Source: Polaromonas sp. CF318 (lineage in GTDB: Bacteria; Pseudomonadota; Gammaproteobacteria; Burkholderiales; Burkholderiaceae_C). Taken from it: DNA of 64,000 bases. A program made the translations under genes and the position numbers. Positions 52,322-61,032 of the stretch are shown here, one piece after another; the first letter of the stretch is position 1, and each line of letters opens with the position of its first letter. The DNA is taken from NCBI RefSeq assembly GCF_000282655.1, contig NZ_AKIV01000018.1, positions 1 to 64,000 on the forward strand. The letters are read 5' to 3'. Under the pieces are notes generated by a model. The model was not told the DNA's origin. It made no database searches and was given only the letters and a program-made list of their open reading frames with translations.

Positions 52322-53227
52322 ATGCAAGCCACGGCCGTCCTGCCCTCCGCGCCTGGTTCAGGCGGCCGGGCCCAGGCCAGGCTGGTGCTGTTCCTGCTGC
52401 TGGCGCCGGCCCTGGTCTGGCTGCTGGGCCTGATCGTGCTGCCGCACATCGACCTCGCCGTGCTCTCGCTGCGCGTGCGCGTGGCCCCGCGCGAGTACGC
52501 GCCCAGCCTGGCGCAATACCGCACCTTTGTCGAGGAGCCGCTGTACTGGCACACCTTTGTGCGCACGGCGCTGATGTCCATCCTGGCCACGGGCATCACC
52601 TTGCTGCTGGCCTTCCCGATCGCCTGGACCATTGCCAAGCTGGTGCGCGGGCGCGCCAAGTCGCTGCTGCTGGTGATGTGTTTGATTCCCTTTTGGGTCA
52701 GCGAAACCGTGCGCACCCTGGGCTGGATGATTTTGCTACGCGAATCCGGCGTGCTGCCGGCCGTGCTGGTGCAACTGGGCATCACCGCCGCGCCCGTGGA
52801 ACTGCTCTACCGCGATGCCACCATCCTGGTCGGCCTGGTCTACACCTCCATGCTGTTCATGGTGGTGCCGCTGATCAGCGCCCTCGAAAGCCTGGACGAC
52901 TCGCTGGTGGAAGCCGCCTACGACCTGGGCGGCAACGGCCCCTCCATCCTGTGGCAAATCGTCATCCCGCATGCCGCGCCCGGCATCCTGGCCGGCTGCA
53001 TCGTGGTCTTTATGCTGACCCTGGGCAACTACCTCACACCCACCCTGCTGGGCGGCAAGAATTCGCTGTGGTTCACCGAGCAGATCTACACCCAGTTCAT
53101 CACACGGTTTAACTGGGAACAGGGCGCGGCCTTTGGCTTTTTGCTGCTGGGGCTGTCCACGGCCATCGTCTGGCTGGGACTCAAGTTAACTGGCCAGAAG
53201 TTCGGCGAAGTGATGCGGAAAACATGA
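52322..53227 (+). CDS. Polyamine-type ABC permease (PotB-like)
   Basis: This 301-aa permease has six helices, starting near residues 21-41 (VLFLLLAPALVWLLGLIVLP). The EAA loop lies near residue 200 (EAAYDLGGNGPSILWQIVIP). It begins 7 bases after the ATPase stop. After its stop there is a 118-base gap, unusually long inside such an operon, containing stable hairpins, before the second permease. It forms half of the membrane channel of the importer. Confidence 0.92.
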   Translation: MQATAVLPSAPGSGGRAQARLVLFLLLAPALVWLLGLIVLPHIDLAVLSLRVRVAPREYAPSLAQYRTFVEEPLYWHTFVRTALMSILATGITLLLAFPIAWTIAKLVRGRAKSLLLVMCLIPFWVSETVRTLGWMILLRESGVLPAVLVQLGITAAPVELLYRDATILVGLVYTSMLFMVVPLISALESLDDSLVEAAYDLGGNGPSILWQIVIPHAAPGILAGCIVVFMLTLGNYLTPTLLGGKNSLWFTEQIYTQFITRFNWEQGAAFGFLLLGLSTAIVWLGLKLTGQKFGEVMRKT

Positions 53228-53264
53228 CACACCCCCGTTGGATCTCACTGCGTGTAGCTCCCTC

Positions 53265-53317
53265 CCCCCTCGCAGGGGGCGACCGCTGCGGCCCGGCGAA
53301 GCCGGTTCCGCGCGGTC
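53265..53317. other. Hairpins inside the polyamine operon
   Basis: CCCCC (53265-53269) pairs with GGGGG (53275-53279). Immediately after, GACCGC (53281-53286) pairs with GCGGTC (53312-53317) around further nested stems including CGGC-GAA-GCCG. This resembles repetitive extragenic palindromes of Burkholderiales. It lies between the two permease genes and may affect message stability. Confidence 0.6.
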
Positions 53318-53345
53318 ACTGGCGAAGACTCGGGGAGAGTTTTCG

Positions 53346-54206
53346 ATGATCGCCTCCCTGCCCCGCCCGGCCTGGCTGCGCGCCGGCACGGTGGCTTATG
53401 CCCTGGCGTTTTTTGCGTTTTTGTTTTTGCCGCTGCTGGTGGTGGCGGTGTTCGCCTTTAACGACGCGCCCTACCCGGCGCCGCCCTGGCGCGGTTTCAC
53501 GCTGGACTGGTTTTTCGGCGGCAAGCCCGGCCGCACCGGGCTGTTTGCCGACGGCCCGCTGCTGGCCAGCCTCTGGACCAGCGTGGTGGTGGCCGCCTGG
53601 GTCACCGTGCTGGCCGTGCTGGTCGGCACCACCAATGCCTTTTTGATAGAACGCGCCCGCTTCCCGGGCAAGCAGGCCCTGTCCTTCCTGATGCTGGCGC
53701 CGCTGGTGATCCCGGGCGTGATTCTGGGCATTTCCATCCTGGCCTTCGCCAGCCGCCTGGCGCAGCTGGCCGACAGCTGGTGGGGCCTGGAACTGGACTT
53801 TCTGCGCCCCGGCCTGCCGCTGGTGGTGATAGGCCAGTTTTCTTATATCGTCTCCATCGCCACGCTCATCATCACCGCGCGCCTGAAACGTTTTGACATC
53901 ACTTTGGAAGAAGCCGCCTACAACCTGGGCGCCTCGCGCGCCGCCGTCTTCACCACCATCACCCTGCCCTACCTGAAACCCGCGCTGGTCGGCGCCGGCG
54001 CGATCTCGTTTTTGATGTCGTTTGAGAACTTCAACACCACGCTGATGCTGGTTGGCTCCGACGCGCCGCTGACCGTCATGATGTACGGCCGCATGCGCGA
54101 AGGCGCCACGCCGGTGCTCAATGCCGTGAGCCTGTTCCTGATGCTGGCTTCCGCCGCCCTGGCGCTGACGCTACTCCGCAGACCCGCCGACGGTGCCGGA
54201 CGCTGA
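53346..54206 (+). CDS. Polyamine-type ABC permease (PotC-like)
   Basis: This 286-aa permease begins MIASLPRPAWLRAGTVAYAL, with six helices and an EAA loop EEAAYNLGASRAAVFTTITL. The start at 53346 follows GGGGAGAG at 7 bases. It forms the second half of the channel and ends the operon. After the stop is an AATCTGCG-family repeat. Partner proteins are at 50116, 51214 and 52322. Confidence 0.92.
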   Translation: MIASLPRPAWLRAGTVAYALAFFAFLFLPLLVVAVFAFNDAPYPAPPWRGFTLDWFFGGKPGRTGLFADGPLLASLWTSVVVAAWVTVLAVLVGTTNAFLIERARFPGKQALSFLMLAPLVIPGVILGISILAFASRLAQLADSWWGLELDFLRPGLPLVVIGQFSYIVSIATLIITARLKRFDITLEEAAYNLGASRAAVFTTITLPYLKPALVGAGAISFLMSFENFNTTLMLVGSDAPLTVMMYGRMREGATPVLNAVSLFLMLASAALALTLLRRPADGAGR

Positions 54207-54522
54207 ACTCCTTCGCCCCAAAACGGGGATTTATCCGCAGATTACGCAGATTTCCGCAGATTGAAGAGAAGGCATTTACGCGGGGCCTCGCCCCCATCCC
54301 GTACCCCGGCCAAGCCACCTCTCATCACGATTGCCTTTAATCTGTGTAAATCTGCGTCATCTGCGGATAGAAATTCTCTGCAAAGCCCCGCCAGCCCATA
54401 CCTAAATCCCGTGCATGGATGAAGGAATCGTGATACGGTGCACCTGTAAATACGGGGCCTGAAAACCGGTTTCAGCCCCCGTATCAGCCCGGTTTTGACA
54501 CTTTGACCCCAGAGGTGAACGG
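54207..54522. other. Intergenic gap of 316 bp with repeat and promoter region
   Basis: It contains the 136-bp element at 54233-54368. The remaining 154 bases precede the trypsin-like protease gene. A possible hairpin, GGGGCTGAAA-like at 54455-54478 with CGGTTTCAGCCCC, is seen just before 54480. No convincing promoter pair was found. Confidence 0.45.
54233..54368. repeat. 136-bp AATCTGCG-family element, forward copy
   Basis: Arms of 30 bases (54233-54262 and 54339-54368) are inverted, enclosing a 76-base core. The copy at 62551-62686 has exactly the same total and core lengths. Its reverse-complemented core matches this one at about two thirds of positions without gaps, best near the GAAGAGA end. 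This is evidence for a single element present twice in opposite orientation. Confidence 0.9.
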
Positions 54523-55473
54523 ATGCGCAGGCCAGCCCTTTACAGCAGTTCAAACCGTCCGGCAAAGGGCGCGGGTGACGGGGGCGCGCAAGTACCCGAC
54601 GAAGCCACCACCGCGACGGCCGGGACCATGGAGCCGGCCACCCCTTCCCGCTTCCCCCGTCTTGCCCGGCTCGCCCAACACGCCGCGCGCCACCAGCTTT
54701 ACCTGCTCTGGTCCGTGGTCGGCCTGCTGGCCCTGCTGCTGGCGATCAGCTTTTCCTCGCCGCTGCGCCACCCGGCGCGCAAGCTGACCCAGGAAGACAT
54801 CAACGCGGCCGTGCTCAAGACCCTGGAGACCACGGTGCTGCCCTCGCCCGGCACCAAGGCGTACGACACCATCATCCCCTCGGTGGTGCGCATCACCGGC
54901 CTGGGCAAGGACAAGGACGGCAAGGAAGACACCGAGCAGCGCAGCGTGGGCACCGGCGTGGTGATTGTCGACAAGGGCATCATCCTGACCAACCTGCACG
55001 TGGTGCAGAACGCCCAGATCATCAAAGTCACCTTTGCCGACGGGCTGGAGTCCACCGCCAGCATCACCGGCGTGCAGCCCGAGAACGACCTCGCCGTGCT
55101 GCAGGCCCACAAAATCCCCGACGACCTGATTGCCGCCACCATGCGCTCCACCGCCGACCTGGCCCCCGGCGACCAGGTCATGGCCGTGGGTTACCCCTTC
55201 GGCATAGGTCCCTCGGCATCGCAGGGCGTCATTTCCGGGCTCAAGCGCAACTTCCGCTCACCCGAAGGCAAGCAGATGATGAGCAACCTGATCCAGTTCG
55301 ACGCCGCCGCCAACCCCGGCAACTCCGGCGGCCCGCTGGTCACCATGGACGGCGAGGTGGTCGGCATCGTCACCGCCATCTTCAATCCCAACCAGCAGCG
55401 CACCTTTGTCGGCATAGGCTTTGCGGTGCCGATTGAAAACGCCGCCTCGGCCGCCGGCATGCCGCCGTTCTGA
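54523..55473 (+). CDS. Membrane-anchored trypsin-like (HtrA-type) serine protease without PDZ
   Basis: This 316-aa protein has a low-complexity N-terminus, one membrane helix (about 60-82, LYLLWSVVGLLALLLAISFS) and an S1C protease domain. The catalytic triad is complete: His in LTNLHVVQN, Asp in ENDLAVLQ, and Ser in NPGNSGGPL. No PDZ domain follows; the protein ends soon after. A GAGGTG site precedes the ATG at 54523; an internal ATG at 54628 is a possible alternative. The active site would face the periplasm. It lies 40 bases upstream of the MoxR gene. Confidence 0.9.
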   Translation: MRRPALYSSSNRPAKGAGDGGAQVPDEATTATAGTMEPATPSRFPRLARLAQHAARHQLYLLWSVVGLLALLLAISFSSPLRHPARKLTQEDINAAVLKTLETTVLPSPGTKAYDTIIPSVVRITGLGKDKDGKEDTEQRSVGTGVVIVDKGIILTNLHVVQNAQIIKVTFADGLESTASITGVQPENDLAVLQAHKIPDDLIAATMRSTADLAPGDQVMAVGYPFGIGPSASQGVISGLKRNFRSPEGKQMMSNLIQFDAAANPGNSGGPLVTMDGEVVGIVTAIFNPNQQRTFVGIGFAVPIENAASAAGMPPF

Positions 55474-55513
55474 ACACCTTCCAACATCCCTGACCTCCCA
55501 AGGACCCCGCCGC

Positions 55514-56527
55514 ATGGAACAGACCACTCCGCAAAACGCCAACCACGACACCGCCCAGCTCATGGAGCAGATTCTTTACGAGGTCAAGCGTGTGGTCGTC
55601 GGCCAGGACCGCTTCCTCGAACGCGTCATGGTCGCCATCCTGGCCCAGGGCCACCTGCTGGTCGAAGGCGTGCCGGGCCTCGCCAAGACCCTGACCATCA
55701 AGACCCTGGCCAACACCGTGCAGGGCCAGTTCAAGCGCATCCAGTTCACGCCCGACCTGGTGCCGGCCGACCTGGTGGGCACCCGCATCTACAACCAGAA
55801 AACCGGCGAGTTCAGCACCTCCCTGGGCCCGGTCTTCACCAACCTGCTGCTGGCCGACGAAATCAACCGCGCGCCCGCCAAGGTGCAAAGCGCGCTGCTC
55901 GAGGTCATGCAGGAGCGCCAGGTCACCATCGCCGGCACCACCCACAAGGTGCCCGAGCCCTTCCTGGTCATGGCCACGCAAAACCCGATAGAAACCGAAG
56001 GCACCTACCCGCTGCCCGAGGCGCAGGTGGACCGCTTCATGATGAAGGTGCTGGTCGACTACCCCACCGACGAGGAAGAGTTCGTCATCGTCCAGCGCGT
56101 CACCGGCCCGACCGTCGCCGTGAGCGCCGTCGCCACCACCGAGCAGCTCGCCGCCCTGCAGGCCGAATGCCGGCGCATCTACGTCGACCCTTCACTGGTG
56201 CAGTACGCGGTGCGCCTGGTGTCGGCCACACGCACGCCCGTCAAGCATGGGCTCAAGGATTTGCAGCGCTTCATCACCTTCGGCGCCAGCCCGCGCGCCA
56301 CCATCAACCTGACCGAAGGCGCGCGCGCCCTGGCCCTGCTGCGCGGCCGCAGCTATGCGCTGCCCGAGGACATGACGGACCTGGTGCCCGATGTGCTGCG
56401 GCACCGGTTGGTGCTGTCGTATGAGGCCTTGTCTGAAGGCCTCTCGGCCGACGGCCTGATCGCAAAAATCATGGCAAAAATCCCGCCTCCAGCAAAACCG
56501 TTGGAACATGAAAAACTCGCCGCCTGA
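55514..56527 (+). CDS. MoxR-family AAA+ ATPase
   Basis: This 337-aa AAA+ ATPase has Walker A GVPGLAKT near residue 53, Walker B LLLADEINRAP, sensor residues in VMATQNPIETEGTYPLPEAQ, and the C-terminal lid. MoxR proteins act as chaperones that help assemble or activate VWA-domain partners. The next two genes encode DUF58 and VWA proteins, the standard partners. Its stop overlaps the DUF58 start by 20 bases. AAGGACCCC precedes the ATG. Confidence 0.94.
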   Translation: MEQTTPQNANHDTAQLMEQILYEVKRVVVGQDRFLERVMVAILAQGHLLVEGVPGLAKTLTIKTLANTVQGQFKRIQFTPDLVPADLVGTRIYNQKTGEFSTSLGPVFTNLLLADEINRAPAKVQSALLEVMQERQVTIAGTTHKVPEPFLVMATQNPIETEGTYPLPEAQVDRFMMKVLVDYPTDEEEFVIVQRVTGPTVAVSAVATTEQLAALQAECRRIYVDPSLVQYAVRLVSATRTPVKHGLKDLQRFITFGASPRATINLTEGARALALLRGRSYALPEDMTDLVPDVLRHRLVLSYEALSEGLSADGLIAKIMAKIPPPAKPLEHEKLAA

Positions 56528-57473
56528 ATCCGCCAAACCAGCCGCCACCGCCGAGCAGCTGCTGCGCCGGCTGGAGTGGACCGTGCTGCGCCGCCTCGAC
56601 GGCCTGCTGCAGGGCGACTACCGCACGCTGCTGCGCGGCACCGGCATGGACCTGGCCGACCTGCGCGAATACCAGCACCATGACGACGTGCGCCACATCG
56701 ACTGGAACGTCACCGCGCGGCTGGAGCAACCCCATGTGCGCGTCTTCACCGAAGACCGCGAGATGAGTGCCTGGTTCTTGCTGGACCTGAGCCCGTCAAT
56801 GGACTTCGGCTCCAGCGAGCAGCGCAAGCGCAATGTCTCCGCCGAATTTGTCGCCGTGCTGGCCCGCATGCTGACCCGCCACGGCAACCGCGTGGGCGCC
56901 ATGCTCTACGGCTCCGGCGTCGACGCCGTGCTCCCCGCGCGCGGCGGCCGCCACCATGTGCTCCATTTGCTGCACACCCTGCAGGCCCGGCCGGAAATCA
57001 CCGAGCTGGGCACCACCCGCCTGCACGAGCTCCTGGAGTCCGCCGCCAACCTGCTGCGCCGGCGCTCCACCGTGTTCGTCGTGTCCGACTTCATCAGCGA
57101 ACCCGGCTGGGAGAAACCCCTGAGCCAGCTGGCCCGCCGCCACGAAGTCGTCGCCGTGCGCCTGCTGGACCCGCTGGAGCTGGACCTGCCCGACCTGGGC
57201 CTGATCCCGATACGCGACGCCGAAACCGGCGAGCAATTGCTGGTCGACACCCATGACGCGGGTTTCCGCAAACGTTTTGCGCGCATCGCCGCCCAGCGCG
57301 AGGCCGAGCTGCGGCAAGCACTGGCACGCGCCGGCGTGGATACGCTGGAGCTGTCCACCGACGACGATCTCGTCGACGCCATCATGCGCTTCACCGAACT
57401 GCGCAAGCGCCGCAGCCGGGCATCCGGCGCGGGCGGCGCCGCATTGCCGGCCCACCTCCAGCGCGCTGCCTGA
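56508..57473 (+). CDS. DUF58 domain protein
   Basis: This 321-aa protein has the DUF58 signature DLADLREYQHHDDVRHIDWN near residues 48-67, then TARLEQPHVRVFTEDREM, and a VWA-like fold with FLLDLSPSMDFG, which carries a DxSxS metal-site motif. It is predicted cytoplasmic. It overlaps moxR by 20 bases and lies 22 bases before the VWA membrane protein, so the three are one transcript. Role: partner of the MoxR ATPase in a stress or envelope-related complex, by family. Confidence 0.9.
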   Translation: MKNSPPESAKPAATAEQLLRRLEWTVLRRLDGLLQGDYRTLLRGTGMDLADLREYQHHDDVRHIDWNVTARLEQPHVRVFTEDREMSAWFLLDLSPSMDFGSSEQRKRNVSAEFVAVLARMLTRHGNRVGAMLYGSGVDAVLPARGGRHHVLHLLHTLQARPEITELGTTRLHELLESAANLLRRRSTVFVVSDFISEPGWEKPLSQLARRHEVVAVRLLDPLELDLPDLGLIPIRDAETGEQLLVDTHDAGFRKRFARIAAQREAELRQALARAGVDTLELSTDDDLVDAIMRFTELRKRRSRASGAGGAALPAHLQRAA

Positions 57474-57495
57474 GCCGCCCCAAGGACCTCCCATC

Positions 57496-58599
57496 ATGAA
57501 CTTCAGCGGGTTCACCTCCTTTTTGGCCAAACTGCCTTTGCCGACCTTTTTGTGGCCGGAATTCCTGTGGCTGCTGCTGGCCATTCCGGTGCTGGTGCTC
57601 ATCTACATCTGGCTGCTGCGCCGCAAGAAAAAAATGGCGCTGCGCTACGCCAGCCTCTCCATCGTGCGCGAAGCCATGGGCCGCGGCCAGGGCTTCAGGC
57701 GCCATGTGCCGCCGCTGTTGTTTCTGCTGTCCATCGCCGCCATGCTGGTCGCCGCTTCGCGCCCCTTCGCCGTCATCAGCCTGCCCTCGCAGCGCGAAAC
57801 CATCATTCTGGCCATGGACGTCTCCGGCAGCATGCGCGCCGCCGACGTGTTGCCCAACCGACTGGTCGCCGCGCAAAACGCCGCCAAGGCCTTCCTCGCC
57901 GATTTGCCGCGCAATGTGCGTGTGGGCATCGTCGCTTTTGCCGGCACCGCCTCCGTCGTGCAGCAACCCACGCTCAGCCGCGAAGACCTGGTCGTCGCCA
58001 TCGACAAATTTCAATTGCAGCGCGGCACCGCCATCGGCAACGGCATCGTCGTCTCGCTGGCCGAGCTGTTCCCCGATGCCGGCATTGATTTAGCGTCGAT
58101 GCAATACGGCCGCGAAAAACCCCGCGGCACCTCGATCGACCAGGCCCTCAACCCCGACAAAAACGCGGCAGCCAAAAAAGAGTTTGTCCCCGTCGCCCCC
58201 GGCTCCTACACCTCGGGCGCCATCATTTTGTTGACCGACGGCCAGCGCACCACAGGCGTGGATTCTTTAGACGCCGCCAAAGCTGCCGCCGACCGCGGCG
58301 TGCGCGTCTACACCGTGGGCGTGGGCACGGTAGATGGCGAAACGATTGGCTTTGAAGGCTGGTCCATGCGCGTCAAGCTGGATGAGGAGACCTTGAAGGG
58401 GATTGCCCGCACCACGCAGGCTGAGTACTTCTACGCCGGCACTGCGGCGGATTTGAAGAAGGTCTATGAGACGCTGAGTTCGCGGCTGGCGATTGAGAAG
58501 AAGGAGACGGAGGTTTCCGGCTTGCTCGCGCTGGTGGCGGCTGCGCTGGCGCTGGTGTCGGCTAGCTTGTCGCTGCTTTGGTTTAATCGGATTCTTTAA
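57496..58599 (+). CDS. VWA-domain membrane protein, BatA-like
   Basis: This 367-aa protein has an N-terminal membrane helix (about 19-42), a second near 75-90, a VWA domain with MIDAS motif AMDVSGSMRA, IVAFAGTAS and ILLTDGQRTTG, and a C-terminal helix (LLALVAAALALVSASLSLLW). This plan matches BatA/BatB proteins of the MoxR locus. It is the last gene of the cluster; BatB, DUF4381 and TPR partners usual in larger versions are absent. The lower-GC island starts right after its stop. Confidence 0.92.
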   Translation: MNFSGFTSFLAKLPLPTFLWPEFLWLLLAIPVLVLIYIWLLRRKKKMALRYASLSIVREAMGRGQGFRRHVPPLLFLLSIAAMLVAASRPFAVISLPSQRETIILAMDVSGSMRAADVLPNRLVAAQNAAKAFLADLPRNVRVGIVAFAGTASVVQQPTLSREDLVVAIDKFQLQRGTAIGNGIVVSLAELFPDAGIDLASMQYGREKPRGTSIDQALNPDKNAAAKKEFVPVAPGSYTSGAIILLTDGQRTTGVDSLDAAKAAADRGVRVYTVGVGTVDGETIGFEGWSMRVKLDEETLKGIARTTQAEYFYAGTAADLKKVYETLSSRLAIEKKETEVSGLLALVAAALALVSASLSLLWFNRIL

Positions 58600-59067
58600 G
58601 CAAGAATACAAGCGCCTTCTGCAAGTCGAAGCACGCATCTAGTTTCAGGCGTTGCGCAGCTTGGACAGTCACGTGCCAAAGAAAATTACGTTCGATCAAT
58701 ATTAGTTACGTTGCCCTTAGTCAATTGAAAGCCATATCGGCGAATCCAGGGCAACCGCCGTGGCCTCCACAATCATGCAGGAGAAGGGAATACAAGCTTT
58801 GGTATTCCAGCCTTTAGAGGACATCCAGGGCACTGCGTGCTGATGTCACTGCGCAAAATATCATCTTTATCGTCAAATCAGTCGCAACGCGAGCATCCCG
58901 TTCTGATCTTGGCAGAGCCATCATTTACTAAACGGTAGTTGGTGTTGGCAAACTGCGCCCCCGATAGCACCACAGCGGAGTGGAGCCGATTAGCCGACTT
59001 AAAAAGGAAATATTCCCATATACAGGAAGCAAGGCGAATGTTACAAAAGGTTTCCACAGGAGAGATC
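58600..59067. other. Gap of 468 bp opening the lower-GC island
   Basis: Base composition drops to about 50 % GC immediately after the BatA-like gene. An ORF of only 22 codons (58775-58843) and a 7-bp inverted repeat inside it, GGAATAC (58787-58793) and GTATTCC (58802-58808), are the only structures seen. The frame of the next gene is open upstream to 58939 but without a ribosome site. It should contain the promoter of the RexA-like gene. No integrase, att-like repeat or IS end was recognised. Confidence 0.5.
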
Positions 59068-60078
59068 ATGCAAGAAGAAGCCCGCGTAATGTTCTACGAC
59101 ATAAAGGAGTTCGGTTTTTTTAAAAGATCCGAGGAGACTCCTGCGTTTGGCGACATTGGCCAAATTCTTCGGGATCTTGAGCGGTGGGGCGCCGGAAAAC
59201 AAATTGGGCTAACAAAGACGTTTGATGTAGACGGTTCGGTACTTCCCGCCTATCTCGTAGACGTGCGCCGACGCGGACAAGCATGGTTGCTCACTCTCTG
59301 GAATGAGACAGCGAACACAGATGGCGCGGTTGCATCAATGAGTGCTTACGCTGACGTTGGAAACAGTGAAGTGACCATGAATGAACTTGCAGAAGGGGAC
59401 ATACCTGGTTTTGCAAGCTACTTCTGGTTTCTACCTGATCACCAAGCCGTCGCAACGGTGAGGTTTCAGCATCCCGGTGCTGGTCGGTTACAGATGCGAA
59501 GTTACGTGCAAAAATTTATGGCTTATTTCTGCGCCAACGCCGTGACGTCGGTTGACGACGAAACCGACGGGATCCGCGTACATGGTTACAGAGCATCAGC
59601 AACAGATCCAGTTATCAAGGCTCGTCCTCGATTTTCTATGGAACTGCATAAGAAACACGCAGAACAACAATTCCTATTAGAGTCGGCCCACAGGATAAGG
59701 AAAATCAAGAAAAAATCCACCCTGATTCTTACCGAAAGACCGGACAGGGCGTTGTGGCAGAAACTATTAGACAGTGCTCATTTGACCGAACCTCAAGTGC
59801 GGCCCCACGACGTCAAAATTGTTTACGAGGTGGAGGTAGAGACCTTTACTCAGGAAGACGTCGCAGCGGTGATTGAAGGATGGGAAGATGAAGATCAGGC
59901 GGGCGACTATGGCTTTGTCATGCAAGGGGAACAGGAAACCTATTGGCTAGGTCGTGCCATAGCTAAAGAAACTCTGATGCTCGATATCGTGCGAGTCAAT
60001 CCAGAAATAGTAGACCCCCAGACATTAATCGAAGCACTGGCGCACAATAGAACTCGTTTGTTAAGCCTTCTGGAATGA
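59068..60078 (+). CDS. Unknown soluble protein, RexA-like candidate of a two-gene cassette
   Basis: This 336-aa protein has no recognised domain, membrane helix or signal. The start at 59068 is chosen for AGGAGA four to five bases upstream. It begins MQEEARVMFYDIKEFGFFK, has an alpha/beta N-terminal half (GDIPGFASYFWFLPDHQAVA), a Lys-rich stretch HRIRKIKKK and an acidic region WEDEDQAGDYGF. It overlaps a four-helix membrane protein gene by ATGA. A soluble DNA-binding-like protein followed by a small four-helix membrane protein is the layout of phage lambda RexA/RexB. By eye there is weak similarity (the GF.SY...D...A..RF pattern). The assignment is tentative. GC is well below that of the core genes. 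Confidence 0.6.
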   Translation: MQEEARVMFYDIKEFGFFKRSEETPAFGDIGQILRDLERWGAGKQIGLTKTFDVDGSVLPAYLVDVRRRGQAWLLTLWNETANTDGAVASMSAYADVGNSEVTMNELAEGDIPGFASYFWFLPDHQAVATVRFQHPGAGRLQMRSYVQKFMAYFCANAVTSVDDETDGIRVHGYRASATDPVIKARPRFSMELHKKHAEQQFLLESAHRIRKIKKKSTLILTERPDRALWQKLLDSAHLTEPQVRPHDVKIVYEVEVETFTQEDVAAVIEGWEDEDQAGDYGFVMQGEQETYWLGRAIAKETLMLDIVRVNPEIVDPQTLIEALAHNRTRLLSLLE

Positions 60079-60614
60079 CACAATTTTTTTTAAGGCTTCT
60101 TGGATGGGCTGTAGCCCTAGCCGCTGTTACTGCGGGGGCGTGGTACGGCCGCGCAGTTCCATTCGCTGAACAGTGGCCTATATTTGAAGCTCTTAGAACA
60201 ACGGCAGCAATTATTTTCGCTGTGATTGGGGCATGGATGGCCATCATCTACCCGGATCGTCTCAAGCTATCGCTACGTGATCCGGGTGCAAAGGTGAAGG
60301 GAGAATTATCGGGAATGGGGAAATTGTTCACGCCCGTAGTTAATTCAACAGTAATACTGTGCATCATCCTCATTGTGGGAGCTCTTGCACCAATTCTTAA
60401 ACGTCACACCCTCCCATTGGATCCCTCGATGCTTCGTGGAATCTCATACGGCCTGCTTGTCTCACTTACGTTGTGGCAGCTGTGGACTGTCGTACTTACG
60501 CTAGTCCCAGCAAGCGCAATTAAGACATATGTTGATCATGAAGACGGGCGTGTTCGACTCATAAAAAATTTGACTAAGTTAAACGTTGGCGATCCGCCTA
60601 GCAAGTCGACTTAG
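60075..60614 (+). CDS. Four-helix membrane protein, RexB-like candidate
   Basis: This 179-aa protein has four hydrophobic helices at about residues 4-22, 37-57, 92-111 and 124-148, short loops and a basic cytosolic segment YPDRLKLSLRDPGAKVKG between helices 2 and 3. The tail is soluble and charged. Its ATG lies inside the stop of the preceding gene, so translation is coupled. Helix number and gene order match lambda RexB, a membrane channel opened by RexA during phage exclusion, though this protein is larger than RexB (144 aa). Other two-component membrane effectors are equally possible. Confidence 0.6.
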   Translation: MTQFFLRLLGWAVALAAVTAGAWYGRAVPFAEQWPIFEALRTTAAIIFAVIGAWMAIIYPDRLKLSLRDPGAKVKGELSGMGKLFTPVVNSTVILCIILIVGALAPILKRHTLPLDPSMLRGISYGLLVSLTLWQLWTVVLTLVPASAIKTYVDHEDGRVRLIKNLTKLNVGDPPSKST

Positions 60615-60664
60615 CATCGCCACTGGTACTGAGTGATAAGGCAGCAGGAACGACGGAGTTCTCC

Positions 60665-60961
60665 ATGAGTTATCTGGTTTTCTGTACTTTCGATCTTAAG
60701 AATGCTGGCAGCGGTGATTACGAGAATGCATACGCTGACCTTCAATATCTGGGTCTGAGTCGCGTCCACAAAAACAGCCTGGACGGTGAAACCGTTATTC
60801 CCACGACATCGGTCATGGGCACCTACACCGGAACGAGTGCTCAAGCCGTAAGAGATCACATTCGAGCGAAGATTGCAGAAGCATTTAAGACTCGACGACT
60901 CACGTCTGAGATATTCGTCGTCGTTGGAGCAGATGGAACGTGGGGAGCGACGACAACGTGA
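60665..60961 (+). CDS. Orphan Cas2-like ferredoxin-fold protein
   Basis: This 98-aa protein begins MSYLVFCTFDLKNAGSGDYE. A first beta strand ends with Asp10, as in Cas2 and VapD-like nucleases. A helix AYADLQYLGL, then strands VIPTTSVMGTYTG, a helix AVRDHIRAKIAEAFKTRR, and SEIFVVVGADGTWG follow, a beta-alpha-beta-beta-alpha-beta order. GGAG stands 6 bases before the ATG. No cas1 or CRISPR array occurs in the window. Small lone proteins of this type are scattered in proteobacteria; RNase, DNase or toxin function is unproved. Confidence 0.7.
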   Translation: MSYLVFCTFDLKNAGSGDYENAYADLQYLGLSRVHKNSLDGETVIPTTSVMGTYTGTSAQAVRDHIRAKIAEAFKTRRLTSEIFVVVGADGTWGATTT

Positions 60962-61032
60962 CACATCTGACATATCAGCGAGCACAGCCCCTATAAACAT
61001 CGGTGCTTTGCAATTCAATTTGGAATTTTTGT

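Noticed and set aside
50122-52785. Antisense open frame of 887 codons across the polyamine operon
   Set aside because: It lies wholly opposite well-supported transporter genes, has low-complexity His/Gly/Ala-rich composition, and is explained by high GC at third positions.
58775-58843. A 22-codon peptide gene with a nearby inverted repeat
   Set aside because: No ribosome site and no neighbour relation; too short to support.
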